Made by a program: the position numbers and the translations under genes
Part shown: in pieces, positions 9,419-17,558 of the stretch
How the letters are laid out: each line of letters starts with the position of its first letter
Numbering within the stretch: the stretch's first letter is position 1
DNA from: Dermacoccus abyssi
Lineage (GTDB): Bacteria > Actinomycetota > Actinomycetes > Actinomycetales > Dermatophilaceae
NCBI RefSeq assembly: GCF_034541975.1
Contig: NZ_JAVYJM010000001.1
Direction: 5' to 3' (one strand)
DNA length: 64,000 bases
Notes under the pieces: model-generated
Database searches by the model: none
What the model was told of the DNA's origin: nothing
The model's input: the letters and a program-made list of their open reading frames with translations, nothing else

Positions 9419-10405
9419 TCAGCCGGCGGCGGGCAGGTCGGGGATGTGCTCGGGTCCGGCTTCCTCAGCGGCTGCGGCAGCCTTCTGACGCTTGACGTCG
9501 TCGTCGATGTCGGTGCGGCGCGGCGCCGGGAAGCCGCCGTCGGGCTGGTCGAACCACAGGTGCACCTGCCCGGTGCCCACCGAGTTCTCGTACTCGCCGT
9601 ACTGGCGCGACGTGGCGGTACAGTCGCCCTCGCCGAGGGCGCCGATCATCATGAGGTAGTGCCCGAAGCGGGCCTCGGGCTTGTAGCGGTAGAACTCGTC
9701 CATCGTGTCGAGCACGCGGGCGTGGTCGCCCTGGCCGAACCACTCCATCCGCTGCAGATCGGCCTGGTAGGCCTCCTGAGAGAAGATGTGCTTCGGGTCG
9801 GCAGCCTCGTGGTCGCGCAGCTTGCGCAGCGGGTGGAACGTGTGGCTGAGCGCGCCGCTCGCGATGAGCAGCACCTTGCGGTCGCTCTCACGAATGGCGT
9901 CGCCGAGCGCACGCCCGAGGCGCAGGTTGTCCTCCATGTCGGCCGTCTGGCACACGCCGATGGAGATCCAGCGCTTGTCGTCGAGCCCCTTGCCGAGGTA
10001 CTCCCACATGTTCGTCGTCGCGTAGAAGATCGGCAGCGAGTGGTCGTCGATCGCGGTGATCCACGTGCCGTGCTCGTCGGCCTTGCTCGCGATGAGGTGC
10101 GCGAGTTCCGGGTCGCCCGGGAAGTCGTAGTGACGGCGCGTCATGCCGCGCGGCAACTCCTCCGACGTGAACAGCCCCGAGCGGCGGTCCTGCGCCGTGA
10201 CGACGAACTCGACGGTGGTTGCCCAGTGGCTGTCGAGCACGACGACGGTGTCGTAGTCGAGCGTCTCGAAGACCTCCTTGCGCAACTGCTCGAGCCCGGC
10301 GACGAGCGTCGAGTCCTCACCGTGGTTCAGGCTGCGGCGGATCTCCTCCGGCAGCATGATCGTCGGAACGTGCGCGAGCAATCCCGCGCCGACTACCTCA
10401 CCCAT
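9419..10405 (-). CDS. hpaD: 3,4-dihydroxyphenylacetate (homoprotocatechuate) 2,3-dioxygenase, LigB-type extradiol
   Basis: A 328-residue class III (LigB-fold) extradiol dioxygenase that opens the aromatic ring of homoprotocatechuate. Expected iron ligands include the His in GAGLLAHVPTIM (H12), the His in VVVLDSHWATT and an acidic ligand further on; SGALSHTFHPLRKL carries the conserved active-site His near the middle. The C-terminal GGFPAPRRTDID is usual in actinobacterial members. ATG 10405 follows GAGAGGA. It lies between hpaE and hpaG, giving ring cleavage, aldehyde oxidation and isomerisation/decarboxylation in consecutive genes. Confidence 0.9.
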   Translation of the reverse strand: MGEVVGAGLLAHVPTIMLPEEIRRSLNHGEDSTLVAGLEQLRKEVFETLDYDTVVVLDSHWATTVEFVVTAQDRRSGLFTSEELPRGMTRRHYDFPGDPELAHLIASKADEHGTWITAIDDHSLPIFYATTNMWEYLGKGLDDKRWISIGVCQTADMEDNLRLGRALGDAIRESDRKVLLIASGALSHTFHPLRKLRDHEAADPKHIFSQEAYQADLQRMEWFGQGDHARVLDTMDEFYRYKPEARFGHYLMMIGALGEGDCTATSRQYGEYENSVGTGQVHLWFDQPDGGFPAPRRTDIDDDVKRQKAAAAAEEAGPEHIPDLPAAG

Positions 10406-10476
10406 CGGCCCATTCCTCTCTGCCCCGCCGCCGGTGACGACGTCCGTCGTCAGCCGTGTGCGGGCGTTTCGTCGTG

Positions 10477-11955
10477 TCAGTTCGATGCGGGCGCGAAGAC
10501 GGAGTTCTTCACGTCGCAGTAGAAGTCGAAGCTCCAGATGCCACCCTCGCGCCCGATGCCGGACTGGCCACTGCCGCCGAACGGCGCGCCCAGGTCACGC
10601 ACGAAGAAGCAGTTGACCCAGACGGTGCCCGCGCGAAGCTGCGCGGAGACCTTCTCGGCACGCTCCGGGTCGGACGTGACGAGCGTGGCGGCGAGCCCGA
10701 AGCGTGTGTCGTTCGCCTTGGCGACGCCCTCGTCGTCACCGGAGAACGTCTCGATCGTGAGCACCGGGCCGAAGACCTCCTCGGTGAGGATCTCCGAGCC
10801 CTCCGGGCAGTCGGCGAGGATCGTCGGCTCGTAGAAGAGGCCGCCGAGTTCCGTGTTGGGGCCGCCGCCGGTGAGCACCGTGGCGCCGTCGGCCTTGGCG
10901 CGCTCGACGAAGCCGTCGATCGTCTCGAAGTGCTTGCGCGTGATGAGCGCCGAGACATCGGTCTCGAGGTCGCGCGGGTCGCCCTGCTTGAGCGTCTTCG
11001 ACTTCTCGACCACGCGCTTCGTGAACTCCTCGGCGATGGCCTCGTCGACGAGGATGCGCGAGCCCTTGAGGCAGACCTGGCCGGCGTTGTCGAACTGCTC
11101 GACGGCGATGTCGACGGCCGTGTCCATGTCGGCGTCAGCGAGCACGAGCAACGGCGACTTGCCGCCGAGTTCGAAGCTGAGCGGCACGATGTTCGGCGCG
11201 GCAGCGGCGGCGATGACGCCCGCCGTCGGCACCGAGCCCGTGAAGCACAGGCGGTTGATGTCCGGGTGACGCGTCAGCGGCGCGCCGGCGTCCACACCAG
11301 TGCCCTGGACGACGTTGAACACGCCGGCCGGAAGGCCTGCTTCGTGGGCGATGTCAGCGAGCAGCGACGCCGTGAGCGGCGCCCACTCCGGCGGCTTGAG
11401 GACGACGCAGTTACCCGCGGCGAGCGCCGGGCCGATGCGCCACGTGGCCAGCATGAGGGGCGCGTTCCACGGCGTGATGATGGCGACGACACCCGCGGGG
11501 TCGTACGTGATGCGCTCGCGGTGGCCGCGCCCGGCGACCTCCATGTCGGGGTGCTCGAGATCCTTCTCGAGGTAGTCCGCGAAGAAGCGGAAGTTCATCG
11601 CCACACGCGGCATGACGCCACGCAGGTGGCTGCGAAGCAGCGCGCCGTTGTCACGCGTCTCGACCTTGCCCAGCTCCTCGACGCGGGCCTCGATGCCCTC
11701 GGCAACCTTGCGCAGGACGGCGGCGCGCTCGGCGGGGCTCGTCTTCGACCAGGCGGGGAACGCCTTGCGAGCTGCGGCGACCGCGGCGTCGACCTCGGCC
11801 TCACCGGCGGCACTGACCTCACCGATGACCGACTCGTCGATCGGCGAGACGGTGGTGAACGTGGCGCCGTCGGCGCTCGCGACGCGCTCGCCGCCGATCC
11901 AGTGCCGGGTGTCGACCTCGACACCCTCGACGGTGATCTTCTCCGGGTTCGCCAT
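10477..11955 (-). CDS. hpaE: 5-carboxymethyl-2-hydroxymuconate semialdehyde dehydrogenase
   Basis: A 492-residue aldehyde dehydrogenase. The PWNAPL segment, the Glu of SFELGGKSPLLV and the catalytic Cys in FDNAGQVCLKGSR mark an active enzyme; GQSGIGREGG closes the fold. Adjacent hpaD and hpaG identify the likely substrate as the semialdehyde from homoprotocatechuate cleavage. ATG 11955 (GAGGAG site) is preferred to an upstream in-frame start. This is the first gene of the operon; a GTGA-N6-TCAC site lies 27 bases upstream. The hydroxylase and the later hydratase/aldolase genes are not in the window. Confidence 0.9.
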   Translation of the reverse strand: MANPEKITVEGVEVDTRHWIGGERVASADGATFTTVSPIDESVIGEVSAAGEAEVDAAVAAARKAFPAWSKTSPAERAAVLRKVAEGIEARVEELGKVETRDNGALLRSHLRGVMPRVAMNFRFFADYLEKDLEHPDMEVAGRGHRERITYDPAGVVAIITPWNAPLMLATWRIGPALAAGNCVVLKPPEWAPLTASLLADIAHEAGLPAGVFNVVQGTGVDAGAPLTRHPDINRLCFTGSVPTAGVIAAAAAPNIVPLSFELGGKSPLLVLADADMDTAVDIAVEQFDNAGQVCLKGSRILVDEAIAEEFTKRVVEKSKTLKQGDPRDLETDVSALITRKHFETIDGFVERAKADGATVLTGGGPNTELGGLFYEPTILADCPEGSEILTEEVFGPVLTIETFSGDDEGVAKANDTRFGLAATLVTSDPERAEKVSAQLRAGTVWVNCFFVRDLGAPFGGSGQSGIGREGGIWSFDFYCDVKNSVFAPASN

Positions 11956-11981
11956 GACGCTCCTCGCCGTTCGCGTGGGTG

Positions 11982-11995
11982 GTGACACGAGTCAC
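11982..11995. promoter_or_regulatory. CRP/GlxR-like site GTGACACGAGTCAC
   Basis: GTGA-N6-TCAC palindrome, 27 bases upstream of the hpaE start; same core as at 1245 and 26966. Confidence 0.45.
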
Positions 11996-12271
11996 AGTAG
12001 CAATCGTTCGGGCCCAAACGTATCTGACGGCCGAGGCTTTTGGAAGCGCGTCGAGACCCCGCGGAGAGCGTCGAAAGGACGCTTCGGAAATTTTCCGACG
12101 AAATGCTGTGGCCCAGGTCACACCGTGCGCTACCGTGAGCCTCACGCAGATCGTTCGCTCCCGAACGAGTGGGGTGACTCGAAGTGAACGTGCGTAACAC
12201 CCCGGCCCGCGACACGCGGCGTCACGGGCCGGGGCGCCTCCCCACGCAACCCCCTGGCGAAAGGCGATGCC
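11996..12271. promoter_or_regulatory. Divergent control region between hpaE and the APC permease, with two CGTTCG palindromes
   Basis: No gene is visible in this divergent gap. It holds CGTTCGGGCCCAAACG (12005-12020, one mismatch) and TCGTTCGCTCCCGAACGA (12151-12168, perfect 7-bp arms). Both share the CGTTCG half-site and lie about 140 bases apart, one near each gene. They look like paired operators for a common regulator, which is not encoded in the cluster. AT-rich stretches suitable for promoters lie near 12080-12115. Confidence 0.5.
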
Positions 12272-13858
12272 ATGAGCAGCGCACCACTTCACGACGACGC
12301 ACGCGAGCGCGCGACGTCCGGCGACGAACACAGGCTGCGCAGCGGCCGACTCGGCTCGGTCGCCATCGCATTCATCGTCGTTTCGGCGGCGGCACCTCTG
12401 ACCGCCATGGCCGGCGGAGCCCCCGTCGCGATGCTGCTCGGCAACGGCCCCGGCATACCGTTCGCCTACCTCATCGTCAGCGCCCTGCTGCTCCTCTTCG
12501 CCGTCGGGTACACGGCCATGGCACGCCACCACACGAGCACGGGCGCCTTCTACGCGTACGTCGCGCGTGGCCTCAAGCAGCCCGCCGGTGGCGCGGCCGC
12601 GTGGATCGCGCTGCTCGGCTACAACTCGATGCAGATCGGCCTCTACGGACTCTTCGGCGCCGCCGCCGCGAGCTTCTGCGCGGAGACCCTCGGGTTCAAC
12701 CCGCCGTGGTGGGCGTGCTCGTTCGTCGCCTGGGCGATCATCGGCGTCCTCGGCTACCGCCAGGTCGACCTCTCGGTCAAGGTGCTCGGCATCCTCGTCG
12801 CCCTCGAGTTCCTCATCGTGCTACTGCTCGACGTCGCGATCGTCGGCAAGGGCGGCAACGGAGGCACCGGCGGCTTCGCCTCGAACCTGTCGATGGAGCC
12901 CTTCAGCTTCGGCGCCCTGACGAGCGGTTCGCTCGCCATCGCACTGCTGTTCAACTCCGCCAGCTACATCGGCTTCGAGTCGACGACGATCTACTCCGAG
13001 GAGGCGAAGGACCCGCGCCGCACGGTGCCCCGCGCGACCTACCTCGCCGTCATCGTCATCGGCGTCTTCTACTCGATCACGACGTGGCTCATGGTGAGCG
13101 CCCAGGGCCCCTCGACGCTCGTGTCGCACCTCGGCGAACTCAAGCCCGACCCCACCGTCTTCCTCTTCGAGCTCGGCGGTACCTACCTCGGCTCAACGGC
13201 CACGCAGGTCATGTCGCTGCTGTTCGCGACGTCGGTGTTCGCGGCCCTGCTCGCCTTCCACAACGCGGTGGCCCGCTACCTCTACGCCCTCGGGCGTGAG
13301 GGGCTCGTGCCGCGCAAGCTCGGCCACACGCACGCGCTGCACCTGTCGCCCCACATGGGCTCGATGAGCCAGACGGCCCTCGCCGCCGTCGTCCTGCTGC
13401 TCTTCACGGTGACGGGTCAGGATCCGGTGCTCAACCTCTTCACCTGGCTGACGCAGCTCGGCACGCTCGCCATTCTGTTCCTCATGTCGCTCGCGTCCGT
13501 CGCCGTCGTCGCGTTCTTCGCGCGCTACCGCGGCGAGCGCCGCAAGGCCGCGGTCGACGAGGCCGTGACGGCGGACGTCGCCACCGCAGGAACCGGAGCC
13601 GGCGGAATGTGGCGGACGGCCGTGGCCCCCGCGCTCTCCGCGGTCTTCATGGGCGCGGTCGCCGTGTACGCCACCTCCCAGTTCGGCAACCTCATCGGCA
13701 ACCCGGAGAGCCCTCTTCGCTGGGTGTTGCCGGGCCTCATCCTCGTGGCGGTCGTCGTCGGCATCATCTCGGCGGCGGCGCTCAAGAAGCGCGACCCCGA
13801 GCGTTGGGCCCTCATGGGCAAGGACCGGGTCGACGAGCTCGTTCCCGACCACCACTGA
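12272..13858 (+). CDS. APC superfamily amino acid permease
   Basis: A 528-residue membrane protein with about 12 predicted helices. The APC signature is at the start (SVAIAFIVVSAAAPLTAMAGG), with the unwound first helix, and FESTTIYSEEAKDPRRTVPRA in the sixth-helix region is the classic APC cytoplasmic loop. The C-terminal tail is hydrophilic. GGCGAAAGGCG precedes ATG 12272. It is divergent from the hpa operon and may import the aromatic substrate or its amino acid precursor (tyrosine-like), but this is inference from position. A perfect 25-bp inverted repeat terminates it. Confidence 0.85.
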   Translation: MSSAPLHDDARERATSGDEHRLRSGRLGSVAIAFIVVSAAAPLTAMAGGAPVAMLLGNGPGIPFAYLIVSALLLLFAVGYTAMARHHTSTGAFYAYVARGLKQPAGGAAAWIALLGYNSMQIGLYGLFGAAAASFCAETLGFNPPWWACSFVAWAIIGVLGYRQVDLSVKVLGILVALEFLIVLLLDVAIVGKGGNGGTGGFASNLSMEPFSFGALTSGSLAIALLFNSASYIGFESTTIYSEEAKDPRRTVPRATYLAVIVIGVFYSITTWLMVSAQGPSTLVSHLGELKPDPTVFLFELGGTYLGSTATQVMSLLFATSVFAALLAFHNAVARYLYALGREGLVPRKLGHTHALHLSPHMGSMSQTALAAVVLLLFTVTGQDPVLNLFTWLTQLGTLAILFLMSLASVAVVAFFARYRGERRKAAVDEAVTADVATAGTGAGGMWRTAVAPALSAVFMGAVAVYATSQFGNLIGNPESPLRWVLPGLILVAVVVGIISAAALKKRDPERWALMGKDRVDELVPDHH

Positions 13859-13865
13859 CGTCGTT

Positions 13866-13916
13866 CGCACACACCCGTGCCCGGGCCGATCATCGGCCCG
13901 GGCACGGGTGTGTGCG
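13866..13916. terminator. Bidirectional terminator, perfect 25-bp inverted repeat
   Basis: Arms 13866-13890 and 13892-13916 are exact complements. The structure fills the gap between the permease stop and the converging secreted-protein gene. Confidence 0.85.
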
Positions 13917-14588
13917 TCAGTAGCGGTTCTTCGGCAGCGAACCGATCTTGTACTGCTCAATGTGAACGTCCTTGGCGACGGGGGCCGTGCCCGACAGGGG
14001 CGTCGGCTGGCTCCACGTGCCGTTGAGCTTGCAGTACTGCTGCGTGCCCTTGAACGTGACGGTGTTGAAGCCGTACGTCGCGCGTCCGACCATGCCGGGC
14101 TTGATGTCGTAGGGGCCGATCTCCTGACCGGTCGTCCACGACGCCTCGTAGGAGAAGCCGGGCTTGATGGCCTGGGTCCACGTCGCGGCGAGGTTGCCGC
14201 CGCCGGTAATGCCGTCCTTGCTGCCCGAGCCCGTGAGGCCCGCGGTGAAGGAGCGGCCGAAGTCGCCGTCGATCTTCATCGTCAGCGTCTGGGTGGACGA
14301 CAACGTCTGCGTGAGCGGCACGCTCGAGTCCGAGTCGTTCGTCGTCTGCACGGCGCCCATCGGCGTGAACGACGTCTTCACGCTCGTGATGTGCGTGCGG
14401 TACTGCGACCAGGGGTTGCAGACCGGGTTCGGGTTGGAGGCGTTGGGCTTGATCGGGCCGGCGTTCTTGATGTGCCAGATGTCGACGTTCTCGGTCGACG
14501 CGTCAGCCTGCGCCGGGGCCGCGGCGAAGCCGGTGGCGACGGTGGCGGCCGCGGCGAACGTCGCGAGGGTGCGCTTGATGGTCGTCAT
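13917..14588 (-). CDS. Secreted protein of unknown function, beta-rich
   Basis: A 223-residue protein with a Sec signal peptide (MTTIKRTLATFAAAATVATG, cleavage near APAQA-DAS). The mature part is rich in Ser, Thr and Gly with alternating hydrophobic residues (SSTQTLTMKIDGDFGRSFTA, GSGSKDGITGGG), and has two Cys (NPVCNPW and QYCKLNG) that could form a disulphide. The amphipathic strand region followed by IKPGFSYEASWT and IKPGMVGRATYG recalls aerolysin/ETX-like pore formers, but I cannot confirm homology. A ribosome site AGGTAGGAACC precedes ATG 14588. It may form a unit with the interrupted secreted gene upstream. Confidence 0.7.
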   Translation of the reverse strand: MTTIKRTLATFAAAATVATGFAAAPAQADASTENVDIWHIKNAGPIKPNASNPNPVCNPWSQYRTHITSVKTSFTPMGAVQTTNDSDSSVPLTQTLSSTQTLTMKIDGDFGRSFTAGLTGSGSKDGITGGGNLAATWTQAIKPGFSYEASWTTGQEIGPYDIKPGMVGRATYGFNTVTFKGTQQYCKLNGTWSQPTPLSGTAPVAKDVHIEQYKIGSLPKNRY

Positions 14589-14632
14589 GGTTCCTACCTC
14601 GTGTCGTGGGGTCGAAGTGCGGGGTGGGCGGA

Positions 14633-15274
14633 TCAGAGGTCGGCGTCGTAGGTGAAGGTGCCGCCCTTGATCGTGACGACGTGCTCGATCTCGACGAGCT
14701 CGCCCGCCGACGTGTTGGCGCGGCTCGTGTACGTCATCGTGCGCGACGGCGCCGTGACGGAGACGCGGTAGCGCATCGTCGCGGAACGTTCGCCGTCGGC
14801 GGAGATCGGGGCGCCCGACCAGGTGCCGCAGATGCCCTGGCCCGGGGCGAGGGTCTTCGTCAGCTCGACGTTGGCGACGCCGTTCTTACCGGCCGACGCG
14901 TTCGTCGCGCCGGCGTACTCCACCGACGACGAGGCGAGCGACGGGGTGGCCGTCGTGCTCACCTACGACTGGTAGCCCTTGCGGCCACCCTCGTTGGCCG
15001 GGTTCTTCGCGACCTGCCATCCGACCTGTACCGAGTAACCCTTGGGCAGCGAGGAGGCGCTCTCATTTGCGACGGTGAACTGGCCCGCCGTGAGCGAGCC
15101 CGGAACCGGCGCGTCGGAGTAGACGCTCGAGTTCGACAGGTCGATCGTCTCGTGCTGCGTGACGTGGCGGACCTGCGGCTCGGCGGACGCCGTGGCGCCG
15201 GCGCCGATGCCTGCGAAGGCGACGGCGACGGTGGCCGCAGCGGCCGTGGTGCGGCCCGATGAACGGACGTGCAT
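14633..15274 (-). pseudogene. Secreted protein gene interrupted by an in-frame TAG (or two tandem ORFs)
   Basis: From ATG 15274 (GAGGAGG site) the frame encodes a signal peptide (RTTAAAATVAVAFAGIGAG, ATASA cleavage) and about 80 further residues up to GRKGYQS, then TAG at 14965-14963. The very next codon is GTG at 14962 and the same frame stays open for 109 more codons to 14633, with similar composition (LASSSVEYAGATN, ICGTWSGAP). The second half has no signal peptide or ribosome site. The simplest reading is one secreted protein of about 213 residues broken by an amber codon. A sequencing error, readthrough or a true stop-start pair remain possible. Function unknown. Confidence 0.6.
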
Positions 15275-15595
15275 GTGCTCCTCCTCACGATGAATCCCCG
15301 ACCGCGAGACGACCGAGGCGCTCGAACATGGACGACCGCACAAGAAGGGATCGGCCGAGTTTCCACGGTTTTTTCGTGAGGACTCTCACACTTGATCGGA
15401 GAGCGATGGGCTTTCATCCCGCGTCGAGGAGGGCGCCTCCGAGCAGTCACGACGCGTTCATCGCAGGTTCACCATCGAGTGACTTCCCGCGCGAACAGCC
15501 GTGGCGCTGTGAGCAGATTCACGCGCCCGGATGGCCGATCGCTCGCCGTTTCGGCAGACTGGAGCCAAGATTCGGCCCCGACGAAAGGCAACGTC
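15275..15595. other. Non-coding divergent region
   Basis: No convincing gene. It holds the upstream region of the interrupted secreted gene and of the mycothiol-type enzyme. The only clear structure is the palindrome GTGAG-GACT-CTCAC (15376-15389), close to a run of six T (15369-15374). Confidence 0.5.
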
Positions 15596-16222
15596 ATGTC
15601 GCACGAGATGGTGTGGACGAAGATCCACGACGAGCGCGAGGCTCTCCTCGCCGAGCTGGAGCAGCTCTCCGACGAGCAGTGGCGCAGCCCGTCGCTGTGC
15701 GAGGGCTGGACGATCCAGGACGTCGTCGCCCACCTCGCTTCCGGCGCCTCGACGTCGAAGGCCGACGTCGCCAAGCTCGTGCTCAAGCACAAGGGCGACT
15801 TCCAGGCCGTCACCGACGCCGGCGTGGCCGAGTACTCGAAGGGCACGCCCGCCGAGACGCTCGCCGCGTTCAAGGCCGTGCTCCACGAGCGCACCGCCCC
15901 GCTGAGCGGCGAAGCGATGCTGGGTGACACGCTCGTGCACGCCGAAGACATCCGCCGTCCGCTCGGGCTCACCCGCGAGGACCCGCTCGAGACGCTGCGT
16001 GAGCTCGGCGACTACTACAAGGATTCGAGTGGCCTCGGTGTGAAGAAGCGCATCGACGGCCTGCACCTCATGGCCACGGACCAGAAGTGGGATCACGGCA
16101 AGGGTGAGATCGTCCAGGGCCCGTTGCTCGCGCTCATCATGACGATGACGGGCCGCGCCGAGTACCTTGACGACCTCGCCGGCGACGGCCTGCCCGAGTA
16201 CCGCGCCCGCCTCACGAAGTAA
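15596..16222 (+). CDS. Maleylpyruvate isomerase / DinB-type mycothiol-dependent family protein
   Basis: A 208-residue four-helix protein of the MDMPI/DinB_2 family. Diagnostic segments are ALLAELEQLSDEQWRSPSLC, EGWTIQDVVAHLASG (metal-binding His) and GDTLVHAEDIRRPLG (second His pair). Family members use mycothiol as cofactor or thiol substrate, consistent with an actinobacterium. ATG 15596 follows AAAGGC; the same frame is open further upstream but without a ribosome site. No operon partner is visible. The actual substrate is unknown. Confidence 0.8.
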   Translation: MSHEMVWTKIHDEREALLAELEQLSDEQWRSPSLCEGWTIQDVVAHLASGASTSKADVAKLVLKHKGDFQAVTDAGVAEYSKGTPAETLAAFKAVLHERTAPLSGEAMLGDTLVHAEDIRRPLGLTREDPLETLRELGDYYKDSSGLGVKKRIDGLHLMATDQKWDHGKGEIVQGPLLALIMTMTGRAEYLDDLAGDGLPEYRARLTK

Positions 16223-16243
16223 CGCGGCGCCGCTCACGAACGC

Positions 16244-16285
16244 AGGGCGCTCGTCTCCGACATTCGTGTCGGCGGCGGGCGCCCT
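16244..16285. terminator. Hairpin terminator after the mycothiol-type gene
   Basis: AGGGCGC...TCCGACA pairs with TGTCGG...GGGCGCCCT around TTCG, with a small internal bulge. Confidence 0.6.
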
Positions 16286-16368
16286 TCGTCATCCCCCTGA
16301 CGAATGTCATGGGGCGTTCGTGACACCAACCCCGGGCTGCGCGACCACCACGGGGGAAGAGTGAAGAC

Positions 16369-16608
16369 ATGAAGACCAACCAGCCCATGACCACCGCGCA
16401 CAAGTTGCTCGCAGTCTCCGGCACCCTGGCGCTCATCACGTTCTTCGTGCTCGGCTTCGCCTTCCACGCGTGGGAGATCGCGTGGGTGGTTTTCCTCGTG
16501 CCCGGCCTGCTGCGCCGCTGGGTGAGTTTCGACGAACCGAAGGAAAGCCCTCGCAGCGGCTACGGCATTGACGACGACGGAACGCCCAAGCCCTACCCCT
16601 ACACGTGA
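16369..16608 (+). CDS. Small membrane protein of unknown function
   Basis: A 79-residue protein with two hydrophobic segments (LLAVSGTLALITFFVLGFA and IAWVVFLVPGLLRRW) and a hydrophilic tail ending in KPYPYT. ATG 16369 follows GGGGGAAGAG. An imperfect inverted repeat (TGACGAATG...CGTTCGTGA, 16299-16323) lies upstream and could be an operator. It converges on the yccF gene with only six bases between the stops. No function recognised. Confidence 0.65.
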   Translation: MKTNQPMTTAHKLLAVSGTLALITFFVLGFAFHAWEIAWVVFLVPGLLRRWVSFDEPKESPRSGYGIDDDGTPKPYPYT

Positions 16609-16614
16609 GGCCAC

Positions 16615-17058
16615 TCAGTAGCGCGAAAGTGGCGGGCCGCCCTGGCCGTAGGCCTGCGGCGGTGTGTACCGGGGCGGAGCGAGGGCACCCTCCGGCACGA
16701 TCTCCTTGCCCAGGGGGAACAGCGCGAGCGGGATCATCTTGAGGTTCGCCCACGCCAAGGGGATACCGATGATCGTCACCGCGAGCGCGATGGCCGTGCC
16801 GATGTGCGCGAGCGCGATCCACAGGCCGGCGAACACGAACCAGATGACGTTGCCGATCATCGACGCCGCGCCGGCGGTCGGCTTGTCGATGTAGGTGCGG
16901 CCGAAGGGCCAGGCCGCGAAGTTGGCGATGCGGAACGACGCGATGCCGAACGGAATCGTCACGATGAGAATGCACATGACGAGAGCCGCGACCGCGTACG
17001 CGATCCACAGCCAGAAGCCGGCCAGCACAAACCAGATGATGTTGAGCAGCGTCTTCAC
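16615..17058 (-). CDS. yccF: YccF domain-containing inner membrane protein
   Basis: A 147-residue protein with the duplicated YccF unit: NIIWFVLAGFWLWIAY...IPFGIASFRIANFAAWPFGR and NVIWFVFAGLWIALAH...IPLAWANLKMIPLALFPLGK. Each half contributes membrane segments and a cytoplasmic proline-rich end follows. GTG 17058 has a GGAGG site. The cellular role of YccF is not established. The ArsC-like gene lies 36 bases upstream on the same strand. Confidence 0.88.
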   Translation of the reverse strand: MKTLLNIIWFVLAGFWLWIAYAVAALVMCILIVTIPFGIASFRIANFAAWPFGRTYIDKPTAGAASMIGNVIWFVFAGLWIALAHIGTAIALAVTIIGIPLAWANLKMIPLALFPLGKEIVPEGALAPPRYTPPQAYGQGGPPLSRY

Positions 17059-17094
17059 GCGGCCTCCCCCAGTGGTGATCAGTAGTGCGAGAAG

Positions 17095-17454
17095 TCAGTT
17101 GCCCGCGAGGAACGCGGGCACGCGGTCTTTCGGGCGCCCGATGATGGCGCGGTTGCCACGCACGAGCACGGGGCGCTGCATGAGCTTCGGGTGCTCCGCG
17201 AGGAGGCCGGCCACCTGGTCGGGCGCCGCGACGTCGGCGTCGGTGAGGCCCAGCTCCTTGAACGTGGCGTCACGTCGCACGAGGTCAGTGGGTGCGTCCT
17301 CGAGCTTGCCCAGCAACTCGAGCAGGGCCTCACGGGTGAGGGGCTCCTTGAGGTACTGGAGGACCTCGACGTCGACGTTCGCCTCCTGCGCCGCGTCGAG
17401 GGCGGCGCGTGACGTCGAGCAGCGCGGGTTGTGCAGAACGGTGGTCTCAGCCAT
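17095..17454 (-). CDS. Arsenate reductase family protein (ArsC/Spx/YfgD type)
   Basis: A 119-residue thioredoxin-fold protein with the ArsC-family start TTVLHNPRCSTSRAAL (redox Cys in CxxS) and the late LMQRPVLVRGNRAIIGRP motif. Glutaredoxin-dependent ArsC enzymes reduce arsenate, but many YfgD-like members have no proven arsenate role, and no ars genes are near. ATG 17454 is used because the residues before it are not family-like. It is probably cotranscribed with yccF. Confidence 0.82.
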   Translation of the reverse strand: MAETTVLHNPRCSTSRAALDAAQEANVDVEVLQYLKEPLTREALLELLGKLEDAPTDLVRRDATFKELGLTDADVAAPDQVAGLLAEHPKLMQRPVLVRGNRAIIGRPKDRVPAFLAGN

Positions 17455-17558
17455 GCCCCTGACGCTACCCGTCGCCACCGACAACCCGCTGGGAACGCCG
17501 ATTCCCCCGATGCCGCGCGGCGGAGGGGCCACACACCATGGGGGGAATCGGGCTACGA

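Noticed and set aside
10456..11985. A long plus-strand frame opposite hpaE
   Set aside because: Shadow of the aldehyde dehydrogenase gene; low-complexity RDE-rich translation and no start signals.
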